Shown: one piece after another, positions 1 to 6,308 of the stretch
Position numbering within the stretch: position 1 is the stretch's first letter
How the letters are laid out: each line of letters opens with the position of its first letter
From: Pseudomonadota bacterium
Lineage (GTDB): Bacteria; Pseudomonadota; Alphaproteobacteria; Reyranellales; Reyranellaceae
Direction of reading: 5' to 3'
Length of the DNA: 10,288 nt
NCBI GenBank assembly: GCA_023436825.1
Contig: JAEZHS010000140.1
Location: 1 to 10,288, forward strand
Made by a program: the position numbers and the translations under genes
Notes under the pieces: generated by a model
Told to the model about the DNA's origin: nothing
Database searches by the model: none
Seen by the model: the letters and a program-made list of their open reading frames with translations, nothing else

Positions 1-548
1 TGTTGGCCATGGCGCGCGCCCAACCTGGCAAGCTCAACGGCGCATCGGCGGGCGCCGGCGGCGCCACCCATCTGGCGCTGGAGCTCTTCAAGTCGATGGG
101 CAAGGTCGACATCGTGCACGTGCCCTACAAAGGCGGCGGCCCGGCCATGGCCGACCTGATGGCGGGTCTGGTCGACATCTATTTCGGCGGCCTGTCGACC
201 GCGCTGCCGCACGTCAAAGCGGGCAAGATGCGCGCGCTTGGCCAGACCGCACTGGCGCGCTCGGCCGCTGCGCCGGACATTCCGACCATCGCGGAGGCCG
301 GCCTGCCCGGTTACGAGTGTGCGATCTCCTACGGCATCTTCCTCCCGGCCGGCGCATCGCCCGCCTTGGCCGAACGTCTGCACGCCGCGGTCGACGCGAC
401 GGTGCGCGCGCCCGAGGTGGCACAGAAATTCACCGACCTCGGGGCGGATCCCCAGTTCGGGACGCCCAAGGAGTTCGCGGCCTATGTCGACGACGACATG
501 GCGAAGTGGGCCCGCCTCGCCAAGGAAGCAGGCCTCAAGGCGGAATGA
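1..548 (+). CDS. Bug/TctC-family tripartite tricarboxylate transporter substrate-binding protein, 3' part
   Basis: Periplasmic solute-binding protein of the Bug (TctC-like) family, which captures small organic acids or related compounds for uptake. The gene enters from the left edge, with its reading frame starting at base 3 after two bases of a split codon. About 181 residues remain of a family length near 320, so the signal peptide and first lobe lie outside the window. Visible family features are the stretch AQPGKLNGASAGAGGATHLA, the signature VHVPYKGGGPAMADLMAG, the segment PDIPTIAEAGLPGYE and the C-terminal helices around FAAYVDDDMAKWARLAKEAG. The first Met codon in the window (residue 3 of the visible part) is internal to the family alignment and is not the true start. 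No tctA/tctB membrane genes are visible nearby. The ligand is unknown. The stop TGA (546-548) directly abuts the stop of the convergent NIPSNAP gene. Confidence 0.93.
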   Translation, partial: LAMARAQPGKLNGASAGAGGATHLALELFKSMGKVDIVHVPYKGGGPAMADLMAGLVDIYFGGLSTALPHVKAGKMRALGQTALARSAAAPDIPTIAEAGLPGYECAISYGIFLPAGASPALAERLHAAVDATVRAPEVAQKFTDLGADPQFGTPKEFAAYVDDDMAKWARLAKEAGLKAE

Positions 549-875
549 CTACTTGACCGACGAGTAGTTCGTCGGCGTCAGGAACTGGTTGGAGACATTG
601 GCAACGATCGCACCGTCCTTCTCGGTCTCGGCGCGCTTGGCCAGCCACTCCGGATCGGTCTGGAAGGCGTTCCACTTCTTCTCGCGGTCGGCCAGCGACT
701 CCCAGGCCAGCAGGTAATAGAGTTCCTGGTTGGACTCGCCCACCAGCGTGGTCCAGAAGCCGGCCTGCTTGATGCCGTGCTTCTCCCACAGCTTCAGCGT
801 GATGTTGGCGAAGCGGTTGTTCAGCGCCGGCAGACGGCCCGGCACGCACTTGTAGACACGCAGTTCGTAGATCAT
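549..875 (-). CDS. NIPSNAP family protein
   Basis: A 108-residue protein of the NIPSNAP family, which has a ferredoxin-like dimeric alpha/beta-barrel fold; bacterial members are poorly characterised. The family pattern is visible as an N-terminal strand IYELRVYKCVPGR, a central LYYLLAWESLADREKKW, then NAFQTDPEWLAKR. There is no signal peptide or membrane segment, so it is probably cytoplasmic. The start ATG (875-873) follows GGGGAAAGTC on the minus strand, giving a usable ribosome site. It begins 12 bp after the stop of the upstream metallo-hydrolase, so the two are almost certainly co-transcribed and may act on the same compound. The stop TAG is immediately next to the stop of the convergent binding-protein gene. 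The family assignment is firm; the biochemical role is not known. Confidence 0.93.
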   Translation of the reverse strand: MIYELRVYKCVPGRLPALNNRFANITLKLWEKHGIKQAGFWTTLVGESNQELYYLLAWESLADREKKWNAFQTDPEWLAKRAETEKDGAIVANVSNQFLTPTNYSSVK

Positions 876-887
876 GACTTTCCCCTT

Positions 888-1775
888 CTAGAAGCTAGCA
901 TCGAAACGCGGCACGAAGCCGCTTCCCTTGTGATCGATGTGACAGGTGAACGGCGCGCCGAAATGGCAGGGCATCAGGCGTGCCCCCGAACCGGCGCAGT
1001 GCTCCAGCGCCTCGCGCCGGCTCTTGCGCGCACCGACCGCTTCGGCGCAGGCGAAGCTGTTCCATTCCGGGTGATAGATCTGCAAGGCATGATGCAGGAT
1101 GTCGCCGCAGAACAGCGCTTTCTCGCCGCGCGATTCGAACTTGATGGCGATCGTGCCGGGCGTATGGCCGGGTGCCGGCTCGACCTTGAGATTTTCGTCG
1201 AGCTGGGCGGCGCCGTCGACAAGCTGCGACAGGCCGGCCTCGACGACCGGCAGCACCGAATCGCGGAACGATCCACCATTGGCGGGCGCGGTCTTGGGAT
1301 CGGTGTCGACCTTGAGGTAGTGGTCGTAGTCGGTGCGGCTGAACACATACTTCGCGTTCTTGAAAGCCGGCACCCACTTGCCGTTCTCGAGCCTGGTGTT
1401 CCAGCCGACGTGATCGACGTGAAGGTGGGTGCACATCACCATGTCGACCTGGTCGGGCTCGACGCCGGCTGCCTTCAGCCGCGCCAGGTAGGGCGTCTCC
1501 ATCAAGTGCCACTTCGGCCGGTGCGGACGGGACTTGTGGTTGCCTACGCAGGTGTCGATCAGGATGCGCTTGCCGCCGACGCTGAGCAGCCAGCTATGGA
1601 CGCTGAGCTTCAGGGAGCCCGACGGCTCGTCGTAGTGGTTGGGCAGCAGCCAATCGCGATGCTCCTGCACCACGCCGGGCTGCCAGTCCGGAAAGAACAT
1701 CTTGGCGTCGAAGTTGGGCTCATAGGACTCCTCGATGCGCTGCACCGTGGCCGCGCCCAGCTTCACTACCGTCAT
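888..1775 (-). CDS. Metallo-beta-lactamase-fold hydrolase
   Basis: A 295-residue hydrolase of the metallo-beta-lactamase superfamily, probably cytoplasmic because no signal peptide is visible. The dinuclear metal site is complete: HLHVDH at residues 117-122, H204 in APGHTPG, D225 in FCGDILHH and H271 in PCHFGAP. ILIDTCVGNHK near residue 71 is the usual second strand. The layout resembles the lactonase and quorum-quenching (AHL lactonase-like) branch, but the C-terminal part cannot be assigned to a substrate by eye. The start ATG (1775-1773) has GGAGGAA a few bases upstream on the minus strand. The NIPSNAP gene follows after 12 bp, indicating an operon. A small 6-bp hairpin (GGCGAC/GTCGCC, 1793-1810) lies in the leader. 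A long open frame on the opposite strand is a shadow of this GC-rich gene. Superfamily certain, substrate unknown. Confidence 0.95.
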   Translation of the reverse strand: MTVVKLGAATVQRIEESYEPNFDAKMFFPDWQPGVVQEHRDWLLPNHYDEPSGSLKLSVHSWLLSVGGKRILIDTCVGNHKSRPHRPKWHLMETPYLARLKAAGVEPDQVDMVMCTHLHVDHVGWNTRLENGKWVPAFKNAKYVFSRTDYDHYLKVDTDPKTAPANGGSFRDSVLPVVEAGLSQLVDGAAQLDENLKVEPAPGHTPGTIAIKFESRGEKALFCGDILHHALQIYHPEWNSFACAEAVGARKSRREALEHCAGSGARLMPCHFGAPFTCHIDHKGSGFVPRFDASF

Positions 1776-1944
1776 GCCTTCCTCCGCTGGGTGGCGACCT
1801 TAGCGTCGCCGGGCGGGTTCCGGGAAGGCCGGCATTTCGAACGCTAGAACAGCTGCGTCGCGAGCATCACGGCACGACGCCGGCCGCAGCAAAGGACATG
1901 CCGCGTCAGCGTGTGATGACGCCGCGAGTTGTAACCTTGGAAAG

Positions 1945-2253
1945 TCAGAACGGCAGGCGCCGCGCCTCGACCCTTTCGAGATGGCGATGCTCGAGGGCGG
2001 CAATGGCGGCACTCCCCAGCGGCACCACGAGCAGCAGCACGATGAAATGGATGCCGAGCGTCCAGCCGTCGAACATGCCAGGAACCACGGCACCGATGGC
2101 AACCGTCGTGATGAAGAACAGGACGGCGAAAGCGAGGCCGCAGACGCCCCCCATGAGCGTGGCCGCCAGCGTGGTCGATGCCTGGGCGCGACCGATGTAG
2201 TAGCTGAGGGCAAAAGCGACGCCAGCGGCGACGATGGCTGTCATGCTCTCCAT
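1945..2253 (-). CDS. Small hypothetical membrane protein, three predicted transmembrane segments
   Basis: A 102-residue hydrophobic protein that I do not recognise. Three membrane segments can be seen: roughly residues 4-20, 30-57 (long, Gly/Ala-rich with a VLFFITTVAIG core) and 64-87 (WTLGIHFIVLLLVVPLG). The tail EHRHLERVEARRLPF is basic, so by the positive-inside rule the C-terminus should face the cytoplasm. The start at ATG 2253 is chosen because GGAGGAG lies 8 nt upstream on the minus strand. The open frame continues further upstream to 2652, but that part runs into the divergent amidase and has no membrane or family character. A second in-frame ATG three codons in (2244) is possible. 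It is divergent from the amidase and 169 bp upstream of the metallo-hydrolase, so it could head that transcript. Hydropathy and ribosome site make it likely real. Confidence 0.75.
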   Translation of the reverse strand: MESMTAIVAAGVAFALSYYIGRAQASTTLAATLMGGVCGLAFAVLFFITTVAIGAVVPGMFDGWTLGIHFIVLLLVVPLGSAAIAALEHRHLERVEARRLPF

Positions 2254-2261
2254 GGACTGCA

Positions 2262-2268
2262 CTCCTCC
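2262..2268 (-). promoter_or_regulatory. Ribosome-binding site that fixes the start of the small membrane protein
   Basis: On the minus strand the bases read GGAGGAG, 8 nt before ATG 2253. This strong site selects that Met over the much longer upstream extension of the same open frame, which overlaps the amidase gene. Confidence 0.75.
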
Positions 2269-2292
2269 AATACGCTCTCGACGGCGAGAAAT

Positions 2293-2306
2293 CAGAGTCG
2301 ACTCTG
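2293..2306. promoter_or_regulatory. Perfect 14-bp palindrome in divergent intergenic region, candidate operator
   Basis: CAGAGTCGACTCTG is its own reverse complement over all 14 bases. It lies about midway between the divergent starts of the membrane protein (2253) and the amidase (2362), where a dimeric regulator could control both. No regulator gene is adjacent in the window, and no convincing -35/-10 pair could be placed. A palindrome of this length is expected by chance around once per 10-20 kb, so its position is the main argument. Confidence 0.35.
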
Positions 2307-2361
2307 TGCGTGGAGTGCTAGCTTGGAGCAATTGCACAGCCCAGGAACCCAGCAAAAACGC

Positions 2362-3783
2362 ATGTCTGACCACCCCTCGACCTGGATTTCCGCATCGGAA
2401 CTCACAACACTTTATGCCCGCAAGGTCCTTTCCCCTGTGGATCTCGTCGATGCGATGGTCGAGCGCGCATCGAAGCTGCAACCTTCCCTCAATGCTTTTG
2501 TCGTTATCGACGGTGACGGGGCCCGGACTGCCGCCAAGGCCTCGGAGGCCCGCTGGCTGAAAGGGCAGCCTCTGTCGCCGCTCGACGGCGTGCCGACCAC
2601 GATCAAGGACACGACGCCGGTAAAGGGATGGCCGACCCGCTACGGGTCGCACGCCACGGACGAGACGGCGGCCACCGAGAACGCCCCCATCGTCGACAGA
2701 TTCCAGGCTGCCGGCCTCGTCCTGCTCGGCAAGACCACAACCCCCGAGTTCGGCTGGAAGGCCCTGACCGATTCACCCCTGCAGGGCATCACGCGCAACC
2801 CCTGGAACCTGAAGCACTCGCCCGGCGGGTCTTCGGGTGGCGCCTCATCGCTCACGGCGGCCGGGATCAATCCGTTCAACCATGGCAATGACGGCGGCGG
2901 CTCGATCCGTATTCCCGCCGCGCACACCGGCCTCGTCGGCCTGAAGCCGAGCTACGGGCGGATCGCCCAGCATCCCGCCGACTCGCCATTCGCCGATGTG
3001 ATCAGCCAGGGTGTGCTGGCGCGCTCGGTGCTCGACACGGCGCTGGCGCTCAACGTCACGGCTGGGCCCGACGCGCGCGACTGGCGCTCGCTGCCGGCCG
3101 ACCCGCGGGACTACACAGTCGGCCTCGAAGACGGCGTGCGCGGCTGGCGGATCGGGCTCAGCCTCGATTTCGGCCACGTCACGGCAGACCCGGAGGTGCG
3201 CGACCTCGTCGCCGACGCGGCGCGGCACTTCGAGGCGCTCGGCGCCCATGTCGAGGACGTCGGCCCGCTGATCGAGCCGCTGCAGAAGAGCTTCGAGCCC
3301 CTGTGGATCGGCAGCTTCGCCACCCGCCTGCGCCAGATCCCGACCCAGCTGCACGGCAAGCTCGACCCCGGCTTCCGTGCCGCCGCCGAGAAGGGCATGG
3401 CGATCACCCTGGCCGACTATGCGCGGTCCTACGAAGCCAAGTCCAAGCTCGCCCGCGATCTCGCCCTCTGGCATCGCAAGTACGATCTCCTGCTGGCGCC
3501 GGTCACGCCGACCGCCGCGCCGCCGGTCGAGACGCTCTACAACTCCGACGCCTTCCCGCGCTGGACCAAGGGCGCGCCCTACACCCTGCCCTGCAACCTG
3601 ACCGGCCAGCCGGCGGCGTCGATGCCGGCCGGCCTCACCAAGGCCGGCCTGCCGGTCGGCATCCAGCTCATCGGTCCGCCGCGCGCCGACCACCTCGTGC
3701 TGCGCGCCATGCGGGCGTACGAGAGCTCGTGCGGCTGGACCTGGCCGCAGCAGAGGGTCGTCGAGACGCTGACCGCACTGTGA
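2362..3783 (+). CDS. Amidase (amidase signature family)
   Basis: A 473-residue amidase-signature hydrolase, cleaving amide (or sometimes ester) bonds with a Ser-cisSer-Lys triad. All three residues are present with normal spacing: K82 in TTIKDTTPVKG, S157 in SPGGSSGG and nucleophile S181 in GGGSIRIPA. The 24-residue gap between the two serines matches fatty acid amide hydrolase. The nucleophile loop reads HGNDGGGS rather than GTD or GSD, a tolerated variant. Length is full for the family and no signal peptide is present, so it is cytoplasmic. The ATG at 2362 gives a normal N-terminus; the ribosome site is weak (AGGAA, 14 nt upstream). It is not in a gatCAB context, so a catabolic role is more likely than tRNA amidation. 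The first ~60 codons use more A/T-ending codons than the rest. Specific substrate unknown. Confidence 0.95.
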   Translation: MSDHPSTWISASELTTLYARKVLSPVDLVDAMVERASKLQPSLNAFVVIDGDGARTAAKASEARWLKGQPLSPLDGVPTTIKDTTPVKGWPTRYGSHATDETAATENAPIVDRFQAAGLVLLGKTTTPEFGWKALTDSPLQGITRNPWNLKHSPGGSSGGASSLTAAGINPFNHGNDGGGSIRIPAAHTGLVGLKPSYGRIAQHPADSPFADVISQGVLARSVLDTALALNVTAGPDARDWRSLPADPRDYTVGLEDGVRGWRIGLSLDFGHVTADPEVRDLVADAARHFEALGAHVEDVGPLIEPLQKSFEPLWIGSFATRLRQIPTQLHGKLDPGFRAAAEKGMAITLADYARSYEAKSKLARDLALWHRKYDLLLAPVTPTAAPPVETLYNSDAFPRWTKGAPYTLPCNLTGQPAASMPAGLTKAGLPVGIQLIGPPRADHLVLRAMRAYESSCGWTWPQQRVVETLTAL

Positions 3784-3857
3784 GCGTCGACCCCACGCGG
3801 TTGTGAATTGGGCGGAGACAATGGCTCAGCCACTCTCACTCCCCATGAACAATGCAT

Positions 3858-3863
3858 GGGAGG
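3858..3863 (+). promoter_or_regulatory. Ribosome-binding site that fixes the start of the lectin-like protein
   Basis: GGGAGG lies 5 nt before ATG 3869. It favours this start, which opens a clean signal peptide, over an in-frame ATG at 3803 that has no such site and would bury the signal sequence behind 22 extra residues. Confidence 0.8.
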
Positions 3864-3868
3864 TAAGG

Positions 3869-4546
3869 ATGCGCAGAGAGATCAAAGTGGCCGCGCTGGC
3901 CATGACCACGGCGGCTTTGGCGTTCGTCGGCGGCCTGCAGGCGCAGCAGCCCCCGCCGCAGTTTCCCGACATGACGTTCTTCATCACCAGCGTCGGCGGA
4001 CCGCAAGGCGCCAACTATGGCGGCCTCGAAGGTGCCGACCGTCATTGCCAAGCCCTGGCCACCAAGGCCGGCGCCGGCAGCAAGACCTGGCGCGCCTACC
4101 TCAGCACCCAGGCGGTCGGCGGCGCCACCGCCGTCAACGCCAAGGACCGCATCGGCAAGGGGCCGTGGACCAACGCCAAGGGCGTGGTCATCGCCACCAG
4201 CGTCGAGGACCTGCACTCGCCCAACAACAAGATCTCGGCGGAGACGAATGTCGCCGAGACCGGCCGCCTGATCCCGAGCCGGCTCTACACGGTCAACCAG
4301 CACGATATCCTGACCGGCTCGCAGGCCGACGGGACGGCGTTCCCGCCGGACAAGGACATGACCTGCGGCAACTGGACCAAGAGCGGCGAAGGCAACGCCA
4401 TGGTCGGGCATGCCGACCGCATGGGCCTGCGCGATGACGACGCCTCGAAGTCGTGGAATGCCTCGCACCCCTCGCGCGCCTGCGACGCAGCCTCGCTGGT
4501 CGCGACCGGCGGCGCGGGCCTGCTCTACTGCTTCGCCGCGAACTGA
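3869..4546 (+). CDS. Secreted lectin-like protein (endostatin/C-type-lectin-like fold suspected)
   Basis: A 225-residue exported protein. The N-terminus MRREIKVAALAMTTAALAFV is a typical Sec signal peptide, with a likely cleavage after LQA (residue 25). The mature part begins with a Pro/Gln stretch, then MTFFITSVGGPQGANYGGL, ADRHCQALA and KTWRAYLST. This pattern is seen in alphaproteobacterial proteins annotated as 'lectin', which resemble the endostatin/C-type-lectin fold; the fold is family knowledge, not something the sequence proves. Four cysteines (60, 166, 205, 221) could form two disulfides, consistent with periplasmic or outer location. ACDAASLVATGGAGLLYCF closes the domain. It starts 85 bp after the amidase in the same direction and may share its transcript or have its own promoter. 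A GC-rich hairpin follows the stop. Ligand unknown. Confidence 0.85.
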   Translation: MRREIKVAALAMTTAALAFVGGLQAQQPPPQFPDMTFFITSVGGPQGANYGGLEGADRHCQALATKAGAGSKTWRAYLSTQAVGGATAVNAKDRIGKGPWTNAKGVVIATSVEDLHSPNNKISAETNVAETGRLIPSRLYTVNQHDILTGSQADGTAFPPDKDMTCGNWTKSGEGNAMVGHADRMGLRDDDASKSWNASHPSRACDAASLVATGGAGLLYCFAAN

Positions 4547-4561
4547 GCGGCGGGAGCTTGC

Positions 4562-4587
4562 CCGAGGGCCCCGGATGGGGCCCTCGG
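4562..4587 (+). terminator. GC-rich hairpin after the lectin-like gene, probable terminator
   Basis: Perfect 11-bp inverted repeat CCGAGGGCCCC / GGGGCCCTCGG around the loop GGAT, 15 nt after the stop codon of the lectin-like gene. The following bases (CCTCCCTTGAAAT) lack a real T tract, so it is a non-classical terminator or an mRNA 3'-end stabiliser. Confidence 0.6.
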
Positions 4588-4862
4588 CCTCCCTTGAAAT
4601 CCGTCGGCCATCGACCTAGGTCCAAGCAAGAGTGGTTCCCGTGGTTGTTCCTTCGCGAGGAGGATGGCTATGGTGACACTGGGCGATGCAGCGACCGTGC
4701 TCCGGCTTTTGCCTCTTCCGGCGGGCCGGGCCACATCTCAACTGTTCCTCGTACAGCTCTGCCACCAGCGCCATCCGCATGCTCGTGCCTGCGGAGCGCA
4801 GCGGCCCATCCGCAGGACCCGCGTTCGGCGCTCAGCAAGGGCCGCAGAACCAGGAGAGAAGA
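4588..4862. other. Intergenic stretch without a convincing gene
   Basis: The 316 bp between the lectin-like gene and the SPW gene hold the hairpin at 4562-4587 and then 275 bp with little clear structure. There is a near-repeat GTGGTTCCC/GTGGTTGTTCC at about 4632-4651. GAGGAGG at 4657-4663 lies 6 nt before ATG 4670; the frame it opens is 69 codons, becomes Arg-rich with poor codon bias and overlaps the next gene. No tRNA-like fold, attachment site or strong sigma-70 promoter was recognised. The promoter of the SPW gene is presumably here. Confidence 0.5.
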
Positions 4863-5228
4863 ATGCCTGCGCTCAGTGACAGGTTGACGACCCACTGGCG
4901 GGACGTCGCAAACCTGATTCTCGGCCTATGGCTGGTGATCTCGCCATGGGCCTTGTCCTTCACGACTGAGACTATCCCGACAGGGAATGCCTTAATCGTG
5001 GGCGTAGTCATCGCGGTCGCCGCGGCTGCAGCTCTCATTGCCTTCCATACGTGGGAGGAGTGGGTCAATGTCGTGCTTGCCGTTTGGTTGATCGTGTCGC
5101 CCTTCGCGCTCGACTATGCGTCGCATGTCACAGTGCTGTGGAATCAGCTCATCGTCGGCGCGCTTGTCGGCATCCTTGCCCTTTGGACAGCGCTGACGAC
5201 GCCGGAGACAGGCGTAACCGCAGGCTGA
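4863..5228 (+). CDS. SPW repeat membrane protein
   Basis: A 121-residue integral membrane protein of the SPW-repeat family (function unknown). Two tandem repeats are offset by 52 residues: NLILGLWLVISPWALSF at 17-33 and NVVLAVWLIVSPFALDY at 69-85, each followed by a second helix containing LIVG. The motif is exact (SPW) in the first repeat and SPF in the second. Four membrane segments are expected (about 14-31, 43-61, 67-84, 95-110). The start ATG 4863 follows AGGAGAG at a short spacing. A longer upstream extension of the frame to 4686 has no membrane character. Codons such as TTA, CTA, GTA and ACA are more frequent than in neighbours, suggesting different ancestry or low expression. It is convergent with the next gene across a nested hairpin. 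Family assignment is strong. Confidence 0.9.
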   Translation: MPALSDRLTTHWRDVANLILGLWLVISPWALSFTTETIPTGNALIVGVVIAVAAAAALIAFHTWEEWVNVVLAVWLIVSPFALDYASHVTVLWNQLIVGALVGILALWTALTTPETGVTAG

Positions 5229-5235
5229 CGTCGCG

Positions 5236-5295
5236 ACACCGCCGCCAGCCAACAGCATCCCGCGGGCAGGCGAACGTCTGCCCGCGAGGCGGTGT
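5236..5295. terminator. Nested inverted repeat between convergent genes, probable bidirectional terminator
   Basis: Outer arms ACACCGCC (5236-5243) and GGCGGTGT (5288-5295) pair over 8 bp. Inside, CGCGGGCAG (5261-5269) and CTGCCCGCG (5278-5286) pair over 9 bp around an 8-nt loop. It sits between the SPW gene stop (5228) and the stop of the convergent binding protein (5302), so it could end transcription both ways. There is no T tract on either side. Confidence 0.6.
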
Positions 5296-5301
5296 GTGAC
5301 C

Positions 5302-6276
5302 TCAGGCCTCCACCTTGACGCCCGCCGTCGTGATCACCTTCTCCCATTTATCAATCTCGCTTTGCAGGAACTTCGCCGTATCGGCCGTCGTCGCGCCGAC
5401 CGGGACCAGGGCCTGCTCGGCCATACGCTTGCGCAGGGCCTCGTCCTGGACTGCCTTGGCAACCCCGCTCTGAAGCTTGGCGATGATCTCCGGCGGCGTC
5501 CCGGCTGGCGCCAGGAACATCACCCAGCTCGATGACTCGATCAGCGGGCCGCCCGATTCGACGATGGTCGGCACCTCCTCCACGCCGGGGACACGCTCCT
5601 TCGACAGCATGCACAGCGCCTTGATCTTGCCGGCGCGTACCTGGGACATCACGCCGATCGGCACGTCGAGCAGGAGCTGGATGTTGCCGGACACGAGATC
5701 GGCGAGCGCCGGCGCCGTTCCCTTGTAAGGCACGTGCACCATGTCGATCCCGGTGACCTGCTTGATCAGCTCGCTGGTGAGATGGGCGGCCGCGCCGACG
5801 CCGGACGATCCGAACGAGATCTTTCCGGGGTTCTGCTTGGCGTAGGCGATGAACTCGGCCATGTTCTTGACCGGCAGAGAGTTCGATACCGACACCATGA
5901 TCGGCGCCACCGCGACCAGCGAGATCGGCGCGAATCCCTTTACCAGGTCGAACTTCAGCTTGCCGGCATAGAGCGTCTTGTTGGCGGCGTGCGCCGCGAT
6001 CACCGTCAGGAAGGTGTAGCCGTCGGGTGCGGCGTTGGCGACCATCTCCGCGCCGATCAGCGAATTGGCGCCGGGCTTGTTGTCGACCACGAAGTTCTGG
6101 CCGACATTCATCTTCTCGAGCGTCAGGCGCGTCACCACGTCTGTCAGTCCACCGGCGGTATAGGGCACCACCCACTTGATGGGCTTGGCGGGCCAGGCTT
6201 GGGCACGCAGTGTGCCAGGCATCAGGGCTGCAGCGGCGCTCGCGGCCAAGACGCCGCGGCGATTCAATTTCGTCAT
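5302..6276 (-). CDS. Bug/TctC-family tripartite tricarboxylate transporter substrate-binding protein
   Basis: A complete 324-residue periplasmic binding protein of the Bug family. The N-terminus NRRGVLAAS followed by an Ala-rich stretch ending in LRAQA is a twin-arginine-like or Sec signal peptide, with cleavage likely after A27. The mature protein starts with WPAKPIKWVVPYTAGGLTDV, the usual first strand and ligand loop. It continues with VVDNKPGANSLIGAEMVA, ISFGSSGVGAAAHLTSELI and the signature HVPYKGTAPALADLVSG at 181-197. The chosen ATG (6276) has GGAGGA 9-10 nt upstream; the open frame to 6375 lies in a repeat-bearing spacer and is not coding. No TctA/TctB permease is nearby, which is common for this expanded family. 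It may be co-transcribed with the SDR gene 182 bp upstream. It is a distant paralogue of the protein at the left edge. Ligand unknown. Confidence 0.95.
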   Translation of the reverse strand: MTKLNRRGVLAASAAAALMPGTLRAQAWPAKPIKWVVPYTAGGLTDVVTRLTLEKMNVGQNFVVDNKPGANSLIGAEMVANAAPDGYTFLTVIAAHAANKTLYAGKLKFDLVKGFAPISLVAVAPIMVSVSNSLPVKNMAEFIAYAKQNPGKISFGSSGVGAAAHLTSELIKQVTGIDMVHVPYKGTAPALADLVSGNIQLLLDVPIGVMSQVRAGKIKALCMLSKERVPGVEEVPTIVESGGPLIESSSWVMFLAPAGTPPEIIAKLQSGVAKAVQDEALRKRMAEQALVPVGATTADTAKFLQSEIDKWEKVITTAGVKVEA

Positions 6277-6308
6277 TCTTCTTGTCCTCCTCTGTCCTGC
6301 GATGACAA

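Noticed and set aside
777..1847. 356-codon open frame on the plus strand opposite the metallo-hydrolase
   Set aside because: It is the antisense frame of a gene with an intact metal-binding motif set; its product has no recognisable domain and is a GC-rich shadow.
1776..1944. Possible gene or terminator in the 169-bp spacer before the metallo-hydrolase
   Set aside because: Only a 6-bp hairpin near 1793-1810 is visible; no strong promoter, terminator or coding frame independent of neighbours was found.
1981..2361. N-terminal extension of the amidase frame
   Set aside because: It runs antisense through the small membrane protein and is hydrophilic low-complexity sequence. Amidase homology begins at ATG 2362.
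2845..3693. 282-codon minus-strand frame inside the amidase
   Set aside because: Arg/Gly-rich shadow lacking any family motif, opposite a complete enzyme.
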